Below, one piece after another: positions 15,897 through 24,554 of a stretch of 38,433 nt of DNA. This stretch comes from an uncultured Veillonellaceae bacterium (GTDB lineage Bacteria; Bacillota; Negativicutes; Selenomonadales; Selenomonadaceae). The notes beneath the pieces are model-generated. The model worked only from the letters and a program-made list of their open reading frames with translations, had not been told where the DNA came from and did no database searches. The first letter of the stretch is position 1, and the number at the start of each line of letters is the position of its first letter. The translations under genes were made by a program, and so were the position numbers. The stretch spans positions 1-38,433 of the forward strand of contig CADCIX010000021.1 in assembly GCA_902801565.1 (NCBI GenBank), in the 5' to 3' direction.

Positions 15897-17213
15897 ATGA
15901 ACGAATTGCTTATGCACAAGGAGCAAGTCAATGAACAGCTTGCCCGGTACGGCGTGAAGTTTGGAATCTACAAAAATGGCGTATTTCATGAGCGCCTGTT
16001 CCCCTTTGATCCTATCCCGAGGCAGATAGGCCGGGATGATTTTTCATTGCTCGAGAAAGGGCTCCGACAGCGTGTCATGGCACTCAATCGCTTCCTTTCA
16101 GATATTTACGGAAAGAAGGAGATCCTTCGCGATGGAATCGTTCCGGAGGAATTCGTTTATCGTTCTCCGGGATATCTGGCAGAATGCGAGGGCATCCAGC
16201 CGCCGGAATCCATTTATAGCCATATTTCCGGCATCGACCTCGTTCTGGGAAAGGACGGCGTTTGGTATATCCTGGAGGACAATCTGCGGATTCCTTCCGG
16301 CGCATCCTATCCCTTGATTGCCCGTGCCCTTTGCCGAAATTGCAGTCCCAATACATTCCGGCGAAATACTGTGCAGGATAACCGCAATTATGGGGCGATG
16401 CTCAAGGAAGTCATGGATCATGTAAACCGGGGAGGCATCAATGTCATCTTCACCCCGGGGCGGTACAATGCGGCATACTTTGAGCATTCCTACCTGGCGG
16501 AACAGTCGGGGGCGATTCTTGCAGAGAGCGCGGACTTGTTCGTAGACCAGCAGGTGCTTTACTATCGGACGAGCCAGGATCCTGTGCGCATTGGGGCAAT
16601 CTATCGCCGGGTGAGTGATGAGTATCTCGATCCTCTCTGCTTCGAGCCATCCTCTCTTATCGGCATTCCGAATCTCATGGATGCCTATCGTGCAGGCAAC
16701 GTTGCCATCTTGAACTCTCCGGGCAATGGAGTGGCAGACGACAAGGGCATCTACTATTTTGTTCCCAAGATGATTTCCTATTATTTAGGAGAAAAACCTA
16801 TTCTTCATAATGCGCCGACCTATCTTCCCTATTTCCGGGAGGACATGGAGTATACATTGTCACATCTGGGTGAGCTTGTCATCAAGGATGTGGCAGAGGC
16901 GGGAGGTTATGGCGTCGTATTCGGCTGTGACCTGTCGGAAGAGGAATTGGGGAATCTCAAGGAAACGATACAGAAAGAGCCCCGTCGTTTCATATCCCAA
17001 TCCGTCATTGATTTTCAGGAGCTTCCGATTCTGGAGGACGACGGGCAACAGGTCATGCGCAAGGCGGACCTGCGTGCCTTCGTCCTGTCGGGGAAGGATA
17101 CCGTCGTTTGGCCCAGCGGGCTTACGAGGTTTTCCAGGAATCCGGACAGCTTTGTTGTGAACTCATCTCAAGGAGGAGGTTTCAAGGACACATGGATTAC
17201 GGTCTCTCAATAA
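15897..17213 (+). CDS. Circularly permuted ATP-grasp protein (DUF404/DUF407, COG2308)
   Basis: 438 residues, the usual size of the type-2 circularly permuted ATP-grasp family. Landmarks: FPFDPIPRQI near the N-terminus; YILEDNLRIPSGASY with the EDN motif at 127-129; LGELVIKDVAEAGGYG; RKADLRAFVL; and the end block NSSQGGGFKDTW (GGG from 426), the family's hallmark. By family knowledge these are ATP-dependent carboxylate-amine ligases, thought to join amino acids or peptides by an amide bond; the substrate is unknown. The ATG at 15897 follows GGAAGTGGAG; an in-frame ATG at 15876 lies just after the terminator and has no binding site. The last 22 bases overlap the next gene, whose start codon lies within the KDTW codons. 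Confidence 0.93.
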   Translation: MNELLMHKEQVNEQLARYGVKFGIYKNGVFHERLFPFDPIPRQIGRDDFSLLEKGLRQRVMALNRFLSDIYGKKEILRDGIVPEEFVYRSPGYLAECEGIQPPESIYSHISGIDLVLGKDGVWYILEDNLRIPSGASYPLIARALCRNCSPNTFRRNTVQDNRNYGAMLKEVMDHVNRGGINVIFTPGRYNAAYFEHSYLAEQSGAILAESADLFVDQQVLYYRTSQDPVRIGAIYRRVSDEYLDPLCFEPSSLIGIPNLMDAYRAGNVAILNSPGNGVADDKGIYYFVPKMISYYLGEKPILHNAPTYLPYFREDMEYTLSHLGELVIKDVAEAGGYGVVFGCDLSEEELGNLKETIQKEPRRFISQSVIDFQELPILEDDGQQVMRKADLRAFVLSGKDTVVWPSGLTRFSRNPDSFVVNSSQGGGFKDTWITVSQ

Positions 17214-17887
17214 CAAAAATCAGCCACTTGTTTTGGCTTGGGCGCTATGCTGCCCGCGTCGATGCTACCCTTCGCTATCTAATCGGATGGTATGATACGA
17301 TGCTGGATGGCAAGCCCATCGACTATCAAGGCTTTTGCCGGAGTTTGGATATTCCCTGTCCATATACCAATCCGCATAATTTCATGCGCCGCTATATCTT
17401 TGACAAGAAAAATCCGGATTCCATACGCTCGGCAGCCGAGTTCATGCTGGGAAATGGCATGGTGCTCCGGGAGAACATCGGCAGCAATACCCTTTCCTAT
17501 CTGCAAATGGCGGTTTATGCCATGGACAATGCTTCTGTCAGCGTAAACCCCGGACTGGGATTCCAGAGGGTCTGCGACCTTATGATGGCCTTTACGGGGA
17601 GCTGCGATGTCTATATCGACCATCTCGGCATTCGCAATATGATCAAATGCGGCTCCATGGTGGAACGCATCAGCTTGTATTTGAGCTTTGGATATCCTGA
17701 TGAGCAGTTGCGAAAGGCCGTTGATGAACTCATCCTGTATACGGATCATCTTTCGCTTCTGGTGTCCATGGACCTGAATGCCCTGTCCATTCTGCAGATA
17801 CAGAAACACCTTCTGGATCAGGGGCGCGGGATCACGATTTCCAGATATGACATGAAGCATGCGGATGAATCCTTGTTTCAGTTATGA
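17192..17887 (+). CDS. Alpha-E domain protein (DUF403, COG2307), short form
   Basis: 231 residues, almost wholly helical. The opening ISHLFWLGRYAARVDATLRYL is the family's typical start (SRvAEnLYWmGRYlERAe-like), seen here as LFWLGRYAARVDATLR. LRENIGSNTLSYLQ corresponds to the conserved REqlS.e.W block. The family is usually about 300 residues, so this is a compact member. Alpha-E proteins accompany circularly permuted ATP-grasps and are thought to assist the ligase; no reaction has been shown. The ATG at 17192 lies 12 bases after AAGGAGGAGG and overlaps the ATP-grasp gene by 22 bases, which implies coupled translation. A TTG-started longer frame from 17108 would run through the conserved end of the ATP-grasp and is rejected. 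Confidence 0.85.
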   Translation: MDYGLSITKISHLFWLGRYAARVDATLRYLIGWYDTMLDGKPIDYQGFCRSLDIPCPYTNPHNFMRRYIFDKKNPDSIRSAAEFMLGNGMVLRENIGSNTLSYLQMAVYAMDNASVSVNPGLGFQRVCDLMMAFTGSCDVYIDHLGIRNMIKCGSMVERISLYLSFGYPDEQLRKAVDELILYTDHLSLLVSMDLNALSILQIQKHLLDQGRGITISRYDMKHADESLFQL

Positions 17888-17908
17888 CTTGGGGAGGGGA
17901 AGGATTCC

Positions 17909-18694
17909 ATGAAAAAGTTGGAGTTTGAGTTTTCCAGTTGCCTGACTTTCTCCGCTTCTGTGACTGACCATGCATTCCTGCTCCGCTGCCTGCCGCGCCT
18001 TGCAGCGGGACAGGAGCTGGTTTCCCATGATGTCCTCATATCCGGGGGGAAGCTTCCGATGGAATCCCTGGCAAAAGGAAGGGATTCCTTTGGGAACACC
18101 ACCATTGCCGGATGGATAGCAGAGGAGCATGACAGTCTTTCCTATGCGGTAAGTGGTGTGGTGCTGAGGGATGACCGGAAGAAGGAGCGGGAGGAATGTT
18201 CTCCTTGCTATCGTTATGATTCCTCGATGACAAAACCTTCTCCGGAAATGAAGGCATTTGTCCATCAGCTTGATCTGAAAGGAGAGCCCCTTGAGGTTGC
18301 GGAACGCATCGCCGATGCGGTTCATGCCTGGTTCTCCTATGCTCCCGGCACGACGGATGTCAATACGACGGCTGCCGAAGCATTCCAGAGCAAAAGCGGT
18401 GTTTGTCAGGATTATGCCCATGTGTTCATCTCTCTTGCCCGTATGGCAGAAATACCTGCCCGCTATGTGTGCGGCCTGCCCAAGGGAGAGGGAGCCACCC
18501 ATGCCTGGGCAGAGGTGTGGCAGGACGGCATCTGGTACGGTTATGACCCCACAAGAGCCTGCCATGCGGATGAGGGGTATATCGTCCTCGCTGTCGGGCG
18601 GGATTATGGAGATTGCCCGACCGAGCGGGGCGTTTTTAAAGGGAATGCCTTCCAGATGCAGCAGTCCTTTATGCAGGTACGGAACTGTTCATAA
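17909..18694 (+). CDS. Transglutaminase-like protein
   Basis: 261 residues without signal peptide, so it acts in the cytoplasm. The N-terminal part (about 1-105) matches the bacterial transglutaminase N-terminal domain. The core (about 125-230) is a transglutaminase fold with a complete triad: Cys166 (SGVCQDYAHVF), His198 (THAWAEVW) and Asp213 (YDPTRA). These proteins are cysteine peptidases, amidases or transamidases. With the ATP-grasp and alpha-E genes this makes the trio described by comparative genomics as a peptide-forming and processing unit. GGGGAGGGG precedes the ATG. The gene follows alpha-E by 21 bases and precedes the first M14 gene by 26 bases. Confidence 0.92.
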   Translation: MKKLEFEFSSCLTFSASVTDHAFLLRCLPRLAAGQELVSHDVLISGGKLPMESLAKGRDSFGNTTIAGWIAEEHDSLSYAVSGVVLRDDRKKEREECSPCYRYDSSMTKPSPEMKAFVHQLDLKGEPLEVAERIADAVHAWFSYAPGTTDVNTTAAEAFQSKSGVCQDYAHVFISLARMAEIPARYVCGLPKGEGATHAWAEVWQDGIWYGYDPTRACHADEGYIVLAVGRDYGDCPTERGVFKGNAFQMQQSFMQVRNCS

Positions 18695-18720
18695 ATAAAT
18701 TTTAGGGAAGGTGGTATCCG

Positions 18721-19653
18721 ATGATAGAAACAGTGGTCTCTGCCCAGTTGCCGGTAGGTGAGGAACTGGCTATCCAGAAGAACCGGATTGAGGGGGCAGA
18801 GCCGGATTCCCGTCGGATTGCTGTTGTGACGGGAACGCATGGAGATGAGCTGGAGGGGCAATATGTTGCCTGGAAACTCGCTCGTCTTCTGGAACAAAAA
18901 CGGAAGATTTTGCATGGAACGGTGGACATCTATCCTGCCTTGAATCCCCTGGGCATAAGCACCATCTATCGTGGACTGCCGGGATTTGACCTGGATATGA
19001 ACCGCATTTTTCCGGGAAGTCGCACGGAAACCATGAATGAGTACATTGCGGACGGCATCGTCCGGGATATTGCGGGAGCCGATTTATGCATCGACATTCA
19101 TGCCAGCAATATCTTCTTGCGGGAGATTCCACAGATCCGCATCAACGAGAAGAGCGTGGATCAGCTCATGCCCTTTGCGAAGCTTCTCAATATGGATTTT
19201 GTATGGGTGCATGGAGCCACGACTGTTCTGGAAAGCACCCTGGCCTATAGCCTGAATGATATCGGCACACCCACCCTGGTGGTTGAGATGGGGGTTGGCA
19301 TGCGCATCACGGAACGGTATGGAAACCAGCTCATCTATGGGATTTTTTCCGTCATGAATGAACTGGGCATGCTGGACGAGCCAGCCATCCCTGTCCAGCC
19401 TCCCATTGTCAGCACGGATGGGCATGTGGGCTTCGTCAACGCATCGGAATCCGGGATCTTCCTTCCCAGAGTCAGCCATGCGGATCGGGTGGAGCAGGGA
19501 CAGACCATCGGCATCGTTTCCAATCCTTTTACGGGCGAGATCAGCGAAAAGCTGTTGAGTCCCCTGAGCGGCATGGTCTTTACGTTGCGGGAATATCCCA
19601 TCGTGAACGAAGGTTCTCTGATTGCCCGGGTATTAGGGGGTGTTGCCAAATGA
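18721..19653 (+). CDS. M14-family (AstE/AspA-like) deacylase, catalytic residues intact
   Basis: 310 residues, a succinylglutamate desuccinylase/aspartoacylase-like zinc hydrolase. Zinc ligands: His40 and Glu43 (GTHGDELEG) and His127 (DIHAS). Substrate-binding Asn-Arg: DMNRIFPG (N94, R95). The catalytic Glu is E189 (LVVEMG). The C-terminal 100 residues form a small beta domain with a lipoyl-like outline (GIFLPRVSHADRVEQGQ, SPLSGMVF), as in the family. It should cleave an N-acyl or peptide-like amide from an amino acid; the substrate is unknown. The gene stop overlaps the start of its paralogue by 4 bases (ATGA). Confidence 0.9.
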   Translation: MIETVVSAQLPVGEELAIQKNRIEGAEPDSRRIAVVTGTHGDELEGQYVAWKLARLLEQKRKILHGTVDIYPALNPLGISTIYRGLPGFDLDMNRIFPGSRTETMNEYIADGIVRDIAGADLCIDIHASNIFLREIPQIRINEKSVDQLMPFAKLLNMDFVWVHGATTVLESTLAYSLNDIGTPTLVVEMGVGMRITERYGNQLIYGIFSVMNELGMLDEPAIPVQPPIVSTDGHVGFVNASESGIFLPRVSHADRVEQGQTIGIVSNPFTGEISEKLLSPLSGMVFTLREYPIVNEGSLIARVLGGVAK

Positions 19654-20582
19654 AAAGGGAAATCCTTTGCACGATATCTGCGCTTCCTTACCGCCAGCCG
19701 ATTCCTGTCTATGGGTTTCGTTTCGGCAGCGGGGACAAGACCCTTGCCGTCATGGGAGCGATCCGTGGGGACGAGTTCCAGCAGATGTATACCGCCGCTC
19801 GTCTGATCCAAAGGCTGGAAAAACTGGAGAGCGATGGGGCATTGTCGGCAGGGATTCTTGTCGTTCCTTGTATGGCGCAATTCTCCATGAATGTCAGCCG
19901 CCGTTTCTGGCCCCTTGACAATACAGATATCAACCGCATGTTTCCCGGCTATGCAGACGGGGAAACCACGCAGCGGCTGGCCCATCGCATCTTTCAGGCA
20001 TTGCAGGGCTATCAATGGGGCATCCATCTCACCAGTTTCTATCTTTCGGGGGATTTTGTTCCCCATGTGCGCATCATGGAGACGGGCTTTCAGAAAGATG
20101 AAGCGGGTCTGGATTTTGGCCTTCCTTACCTCGTGATTCGTTCCCCCCATCCGTATGATACGGTTACGCTCAATTATAATTGGCAGATATGGGGCACGAA
20201 TACCTTTTCCCTCTACACGAGGGCTACCCGTGATATTGAGCCGGGGAGCGCAGAGGTGGCGGTGGAGAGCATCCTTCGTTTCCTGCATCGCTATGGCCTG
20301 TCATCAGAGGAAGTGCCGGAAGGCTGCAAGAGCGTCTGTGTGAATGAGAGCCAGATGGTGGCGATTGGCTCCTCCAGTGCCGGCATCCTGCTTCCCCAAA
20401 AACATCCGGGTGACAAGGTGGCTGCCGGTGAGATGGTAGCCAGTATCCTGGATCCTTACACGGCAAAGCCTTGCGAGGAGATACGATCTCCCGTCGATGG
20501 GACCATCTTCTTTTTCCGCCATGCCCAGATACTTTCCGAGCGTACCATTGTATGCCGGATCATTCCACAAAACAATTCTTAA
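19650..20582 (+). CDS. M14-family paralogue with lost catalytic residues (probable pseudoenzyme)
   Basis: 310 residues, the same length and domain order as the preceding protein, with which it aligns almost without gaps. The zinc motif is GAIRGDEF: Arg39 replaces the first zinc His, Glu42 is kept. The third ligand His126 is kept (GIHLTSF) and so is the DINRMFPG substrate motif. The catalytic Glu is replaced by Tyr189 (SLYTRAT where the active copy has VVEMGVG). The C-terminal beta domain is conserved (GILLPQKHPGDKVAAGEM, SPVDGTIFF). A working zinc hydrolase is unlikely; a heterodimer partner or ligand-binding role is inferred. The 4-base ATGA overlap suggests balanced co-production with the active copy. 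Confidence 0.88.
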   Translation: MKREILCTISALPYRQPIPVYGFRFGSGDKTLAVMGAIRGDEFQQMYTAARLIQRLEKLESDGALSAGILVVPCMAQFSMNVSRRFWPLDNTDINRMFPGYADGETTQRLAHRIFQALQGYQWGIHLTSFYLSGDFVPHVRIMETGFQKDEAGLDFGLPYLVIRSPHPYDTVTLNYNWQIWGTNTFSLYTRATRDIEPGSAEVAVESILRFLHRYGLSSEEVPEGCKSVCVNESQMVAIGSSSAGILLPQKHPGDKVAAGEMVASILDPYTAKPCEEIRSPVDGTIFFFRHAQILSERTIVCRIIPQNNS

Positions 20583-20597
20583 GGAGTGTGTTTCTAT

Positions 20598-20990
20598 ATG
20601 TTCAGTTTTCCTACATTTTCAGAGCTTGAGGCCAAGCGCGACAAAGTGAATGCGGATTTTCAACGGAATGTGAAGCCGGTTCTTGCAGAACGGCTGCAGC
20701 AGTTTGGGTTCCACCTGATCGACCCCGATTACACGGGGATCATGAAGCTTACGGAGGGAGCGACGGGCAATCATTATTTGCTGTCCTTCCATCCCTATTC
20801 CATCATTGTCATGTTTCAGCATATCAAGACCGACAAGCAGGTCAAGATCTGCGAGATCAGCAATTTTGCGCTGAGTGCCCATACGATCATGGAAATCATC
20901 ATAAATTCCATTGATTGCTGGCTCCAGTATGGTGTTGTTTATGATTATGTAAAAGCCCAGGACATGGAACATGTGAAGGAAGAAAAGTGA
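20598..20990 (+). CDS. Unknown protein, last gene of the ATP-grasp operon
   Basis: A 130-residue protein that I do not recognise. It has no signal peptide or obvious membrane helix. It begins with a charged helix (FSELEAKRDKVNADFQRNVKPVLAERLQQFGF), here split as ELEAKRDKVNADFQ and RLQQFGF, then a beta-rich middle (GIMKLTEGATGNHYLLSFH, IIVMFQHIK) and a hydrophobic helix (MEIIINSIDCWLQYGVV). ATG 20598 is chosen with AAGGAG 11 bases upstream; a GTG at 20586 overlaps that site. It follows the second M14 gene by 15 bases and precedes a hairpin, so it belongs to the operon and may take part in the same pathway. Confidence 0.75.
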   Translation: MFSFPTFSELEAKRDKVNADFQRNVKPVLAERLQQFGFHLIDPDYTGIMKLTEGATGNHYLLSFHPYSIIVMFQHIKTDKQVKICEISNFALSAHTIMEIIINSIDCWLQYGVVYDYVKAQDMEHVKEEK

Positions 20991-21005
20991 ATTGCGGTTT
21001 CTGCA

Positions 21006-21037
21006 GCCGTGGGCGGGGAATCTTTCCTGCTCACGGC
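21006..21037 (+). terminator. Hairpin at the end of the ATP-grasp operon
   Basis: GCCGTG-G-GCGGGGA pairs with TTCCTGC-T-CACGGC (two G-T pairs and one G-T facing position between the stems) around an ATCT loop. It lies 15 bases after the last stop codon. The following ATATTT is a weak T-tract, so termination may be partial or rely on Rho. Confidence 0.6.
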
Positions 21038-21141
21038 ATATTTCAGGATTACTGGCTTTTGGTTTGTATTGGTTCATCTGGTATGGACAAAAAATGACAC
21101 ACGGGGAGGCGTGTACATGGAAAACTTGATAAAATTAGGTG

Positions 21142-21170
21142 TTGACTTTGTTTTTCCTCGATGCTACTAT
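21142..21170 (+). promoter_or_regulatory. Promoter of the rplGB-rpsL-rpsG-fusA-tuf operon
   Basis: TTGACT (21142-21147) and TACTAT (21165-21170) are spaced by 17 bases, with a start expected near 21177 and the first gene at 21221. It is the only good promoter between the upstream operon and the ribosomal genes. The rest of the 230-base gap holds the terminator at 21006 and a doubtful 33-codon frame. Confidence 0.75.
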
Positions 21171-21220
21171 ATAGAAGTGCCTGATTCGGGGCACATAATA
21201 GTGGCGGAGGAGCGATGAAA

Positions 21221-21466
21221 ATGGCACTTGAGGCGCTGAAAAATGCAAATCGGGTGATAGGCATCAAGCAGGTCACCAAGGCGTTGCGGAAGGGCATAGC
21301 CCAGGGCGTGTACGTTGCGGATGATGCGGATGCGCATTACATCGAGCCGCTGCTGGAGTCCTGCAAGGAGCAGTCTGTGGAGCTTGTCCATGTGGAGACC
21401 ATGAAGGCTCTCGGAGAAGCGTGTGGCATCGAGGTTGGCGCTGCTGCGGCAGCAATACTTCAATGA
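21221..21466 (+). CDS. rplGB: L7Ae-like ribosomal protein (YbxF/RplGB type)
   Basis: 81 residues of the L7Ae/L30e fold, a kink-turn RNA-binding protein of the ribosome. RVIGIKQVTKALRKG is the characteristic RNA-contact helix, and YVADDADAHYIEPLLESC and AAAAAIL complete the fold. Its place directly before rpsL is conserved across Firmicutes. ATG 21221 is chosen because GGAGGAG ends 8 bases upstream; ATG 21215 is only two bases from it. rpoB and rpoC, which usually stand upstream of it, are not adjacent here. Confidence 0.88.
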   Translation: MALEALKNANRVIGIKQVTKALRKGIAQGVYVADDADAHYIEPLLESCKEQSVELVHVETMKALGEACGIEVGAAAAAILQ

Positions 21467-21551
21467 AGCCTATGTTGTTAGAAACATTGCGGCTCTGCCG
21501 TGATGCTTTCATAAATAATAAATTTTCATTAGGAAGGAAGGAGGTGCATGT

Positions 21552-21929
21552 ATGCCTACAATAAATCAGTTAGTCCGCAAGAGCAGGAAAAGCATGCAGG
21601 AGAAATCTACAGCACCAGCACTTAAGAATTGCCCGCAGAAGCGCGGCGTTTGCACGCGTGTCTACACGACCACGCCGAAGAAGCCGAATTCCGCACTGCG
21701 TAAGGTCGCTCGTGTTCGTCTCACGAACAGCATCGAGGTGACCGCATATATCCCGGGCATCGGTCATAATCTTCAGGAGCACAGTGTTGTTTTGATTCGC
21801 GGCGGTCGTGTCAAGGACCTGCCTGGTGTCCGTTACCACATCATCCGTGGTTCCCTGGATACCGCAGGCGTTCAGGATCGCGGCCAGGCTCGCTCCAAGT
21901 ATGGTGCGAAGAGAGCCAAGAAGAAATAA
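21552..21929 (+). CDS. rpsL: 30S ribosomal protein S12
   Basis: 125 residues. Decoding-centre protein of the small subunit. [13 protein letters not shown] carries Lys43 and [13 protein letters not shown] carries Lys88, the residues whose change gives streptomycin resistance; both have the sensitive form. Asp89 is the residue methylthiolated by RimO where that enzyme exists. AAGGAGG precedes the start. 38 bases separate it from rpsG. Confidence 0.99.
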   Translation: MPTINQLVRKSRKSMQEKSTAPALKNCPQKRGVCTRVYTTTPKKPNSALRKVARVRLTNSIEVTAYIPGIGHNLQEHSVVLIRGGRVKDLPGVRYHIIRGSLDTAGVQDRGQARSKYGAKRAKKK

Positions 21930-21952
21930 TACGGCTTTGTGAAAGATTATGA

Positions 21953-22438
<486 letters not shown>

Positions 22439-22460
22439 GTTTTAAGGAGAGATTTTAGAA

Positions 22461-24539
22461 GTGGCAAGAGAGTTTTCGCTTGAAAAGACTCGCAACATCG
22501 GCATCATGGCACATATCGATGCCGGAAAGACGACAACGACCGAGCGCATCCTCTTCTATACGGGAATTAACCACAAGATTGGCGAGGTTCATGATGGTGC
22601 TGCCACGATGGACTGGATGGTCCAGGAGCAGGAGCGCGGCATTACGATTACGTCGGCCGCTACGACCTGTCATTGGAAAGGTCACCGCATCAACATCATC
22701 GATACGCCGGGCCACGTGGATTTCACCGTGGAGGTTGAGCGCTCCCTGAGGGTTCTGGATGGCGCTGTGGCAGTACTGACTGCTCGTGGCGGTGTTGAGC
22801 CCCAGACTGAGACCGTATGGCGTCAGGCTGAGAAATACAACGTTCCGCGCATGGCATATGTCAATAAGATGGATATCACTGGCGCGGATTTCTTCAATGT
22901 CATCAAGATGATGAAGGAGCGCCTCAATGCGAATGCTGTTCCCATTCAGTTGCCGATTGGCGCTGAGGATAGCTTCAAGGGCATTGTTGATCTCATCAAG
23001 ATGGAAGCCATCATCTATGAGGATGATCTCGGGAAAGTCGCTGATGAGGTGGATATCCCTGATGACATGAAGGATGTGGCGGATGAGTACCGTGAGAAAC
23101 TTCTTGAGGCAGTTGCCGAGTTCGATGATGACCTCATGGAGAAGTATCTTGGCGGTGAGGAGGTTTCCGAGGAGGAAATCAAGGCTGCCATCCGCAAGGC
23201 AACCATTGCCTGCAAGATGTGCCCCGTGACCTGCGGAACTTCTTACCGCAACAAGGGCGTTCAGCCGATGCTGGATGCTGTCGTGGATTATATGCCGGCA
23301 CCGACGGATATCCCGCCGATCCAGGGCATCAACCCCGACACGGAGGAAGAGGATCATCGTCCTTCCAGCGACGAGGAGCCTTTCGCAGCCCTTGCATTCA
23401 AGGTCATGACGGATCCCTATGTCGGCAAGCTCACCTTCTTCCGTGTATACTCCGGAACCCTTCAGTCCGGTTCCTATGTGTATAACTCCACGAAGGGCAA
23501 GAAGGAGCGCATCGGGCGTATCCTTCAGATGCATGCCAACAACCGCAAGGAGATCGATATCGTTTACAGCGGTGATATTGCTGCTGCAGTTGGTCTCAAG
23601 GACACCACGACGGGTGATACGCTTTGCGATGAGAACAACCCGATTATCCTGGAGTCCATGGAATTCCCGGATCCGGTCATCTCGGTTGCCGTGGAGCCTT
23701 CCACGAAGAATGACCAGGAGAAGATGGGCGTTGCCCTTCAGAAGCTGGCAGAGGAGGATCCCACGTTCCGCGTCCATACGGATGAGGAAACGGGACAGAC
23801 CATCATCTCCGGCATGGGCGAGCTTCACCTGCAGATCATCGTTGACCGCATGCTTCGCGAGTTCAAGGTGGACTGCAAGGTCGGTGAGCCTCAGGTTGCC
23901 TATCGTGAGACGATCAGGAAGTCCGTTGAGGCGGAAGGCAAGTTTGTCCGCCAGTCCGGCGGCCATGGCCAGTACGGTCATTGCTGGCTCAAGCTGGAGC
24001 CCCAGGAGCCGGGCGAAGGGTTTACCTTCGAGAACAAGATCGTGGGCGGCGTGATTCCCAAGGAATACATCAAGCCCATCGAGGAAGGCGTCAAGCAGGC
24101 GATGGAGGGCGGCGTTCTCGCCGGCTATCCCATGGTCGATATCAAGGCCACCGTCTATGATGGCTCCTTCCACGAGGTTGACTCCTCGGAGGCTGCTTTC
24201 AAGATTGCCGGTTCCATGGCATTCAAGAATGGCGCAGAAAAGGCAAATCCGGTTCTCTTGGAGCCGTATGTTAAGGTTGAGGTCATCGTGCCCGAGGATT
24301 ACATGGGCGATGTCATTGGCGATCTGAACTCCCGCCGTGGACGCATCGACGGCATGGAGGCGCGCAATGGCGCACAGGTCATCAATGGGTTTGTGCCTCT
24401 TTCCGAGATGTTCGGGTACTCGACGGATTTGCGTTCCAAAACCCAGGGCCGTGGGAACTACTCCATGGAGGTTTCCTACTATGATGAAGTTCCTAAGAAT
24501 ATAGCCGATCAGATTGTCGCCAAGAACAAAGGTGAATAA
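22461..24539 (+). CDS. fusA: Elongation factor G
   Basis: 692 residues with GTG start. GTPase driving translocation and, with ribosome recycling factor, subunit splitting. G1 AHIDAGKTT (17-25), switch [12 protein letters not shown]3 DTPGHVDF, G4 NKMD. Domains II-V are complete; the domain IV tip has SGGHGQYGH and domain V ends in [15 protein letters not shown]. Length and motifs point to canonical EF-G rather than a TetM-like or EF-G2 paralogue. AAGGAGA stands 10 bases upstream. tuf follows after 15 bases. Confidence 0.99.
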   Translation: MAREFSLEKTRNIGIMAHIDAGKTTTTERILFYTGINHKIGEVHDGAATMDWMVQEQERGITITSAATTCHWKGHRINIIDTPGHVDFTVEVERSLRVLDGAVAVLTARGGVEPQTETVWRQAEKYNVPRMAYVNKMDITGADFFNVIKMMKERLNANAVPIQLPIGAEDSFKGIVDLIKMEAIIYEDDLGKVADEVDIPDDMKDVADEYREKLLEAVAEFDDDLMEKYLGGEEVSEEEIKAAIRKATIACKMCPVTCGTSYRNKGVQPMLDAVVDYMPAPTDIPPIQGINPDTEEEDHRPSSDEEPFAALAFKVMTDPYVGKLTFFRVYSGTLQSGSYVYNSTKGKKERIGRILQMHANNRKEIDIVYSGDIAAAVGLKDTTTGDTLCDENNPIILESMEFPDPVISVAVEPSTKNDQEKMGVALQKLAEEDPTFRVHTDEETGQTIISGMGELHLQIIVDRMLREFKVDCKVGEPQVAYRETIRKSVEAEGKFVRQSGGHGQYGHCWLKLEPQEPGEGFTFENKIVGGVIPKEYIKPIEEGVKQAMEGGVLAGYPMVDIKATVYDGSFHEVDSSEAAFKIAGSMAFKNGAEKANPVLLEPYVKVEVIVPEDYMGDVIGDLNSRRGRIDGMEARNGAQVINGFVPLSEMFGYSTDLRSKTQGRGNYSMEVSYYDEVPKNIADQIVAKNKGE

Positions 24540-24554
24540 GGGAGGAAAAAATTA

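Noticed and set aside
17108..17191. Upstream TTG start for the alpha-E gene
   Set aside because: It would read a second frame through the conserved end of the ATP-grasp gene and add sequence unlike the family.
22455..24173. A 572-codon minus-strand open frame opposite fusA
   Set aside because: It mirrors fusA, whose motifs are complete. Long antisense frames are also seen opposite tuf and rplB and are caused by their biased codon use.
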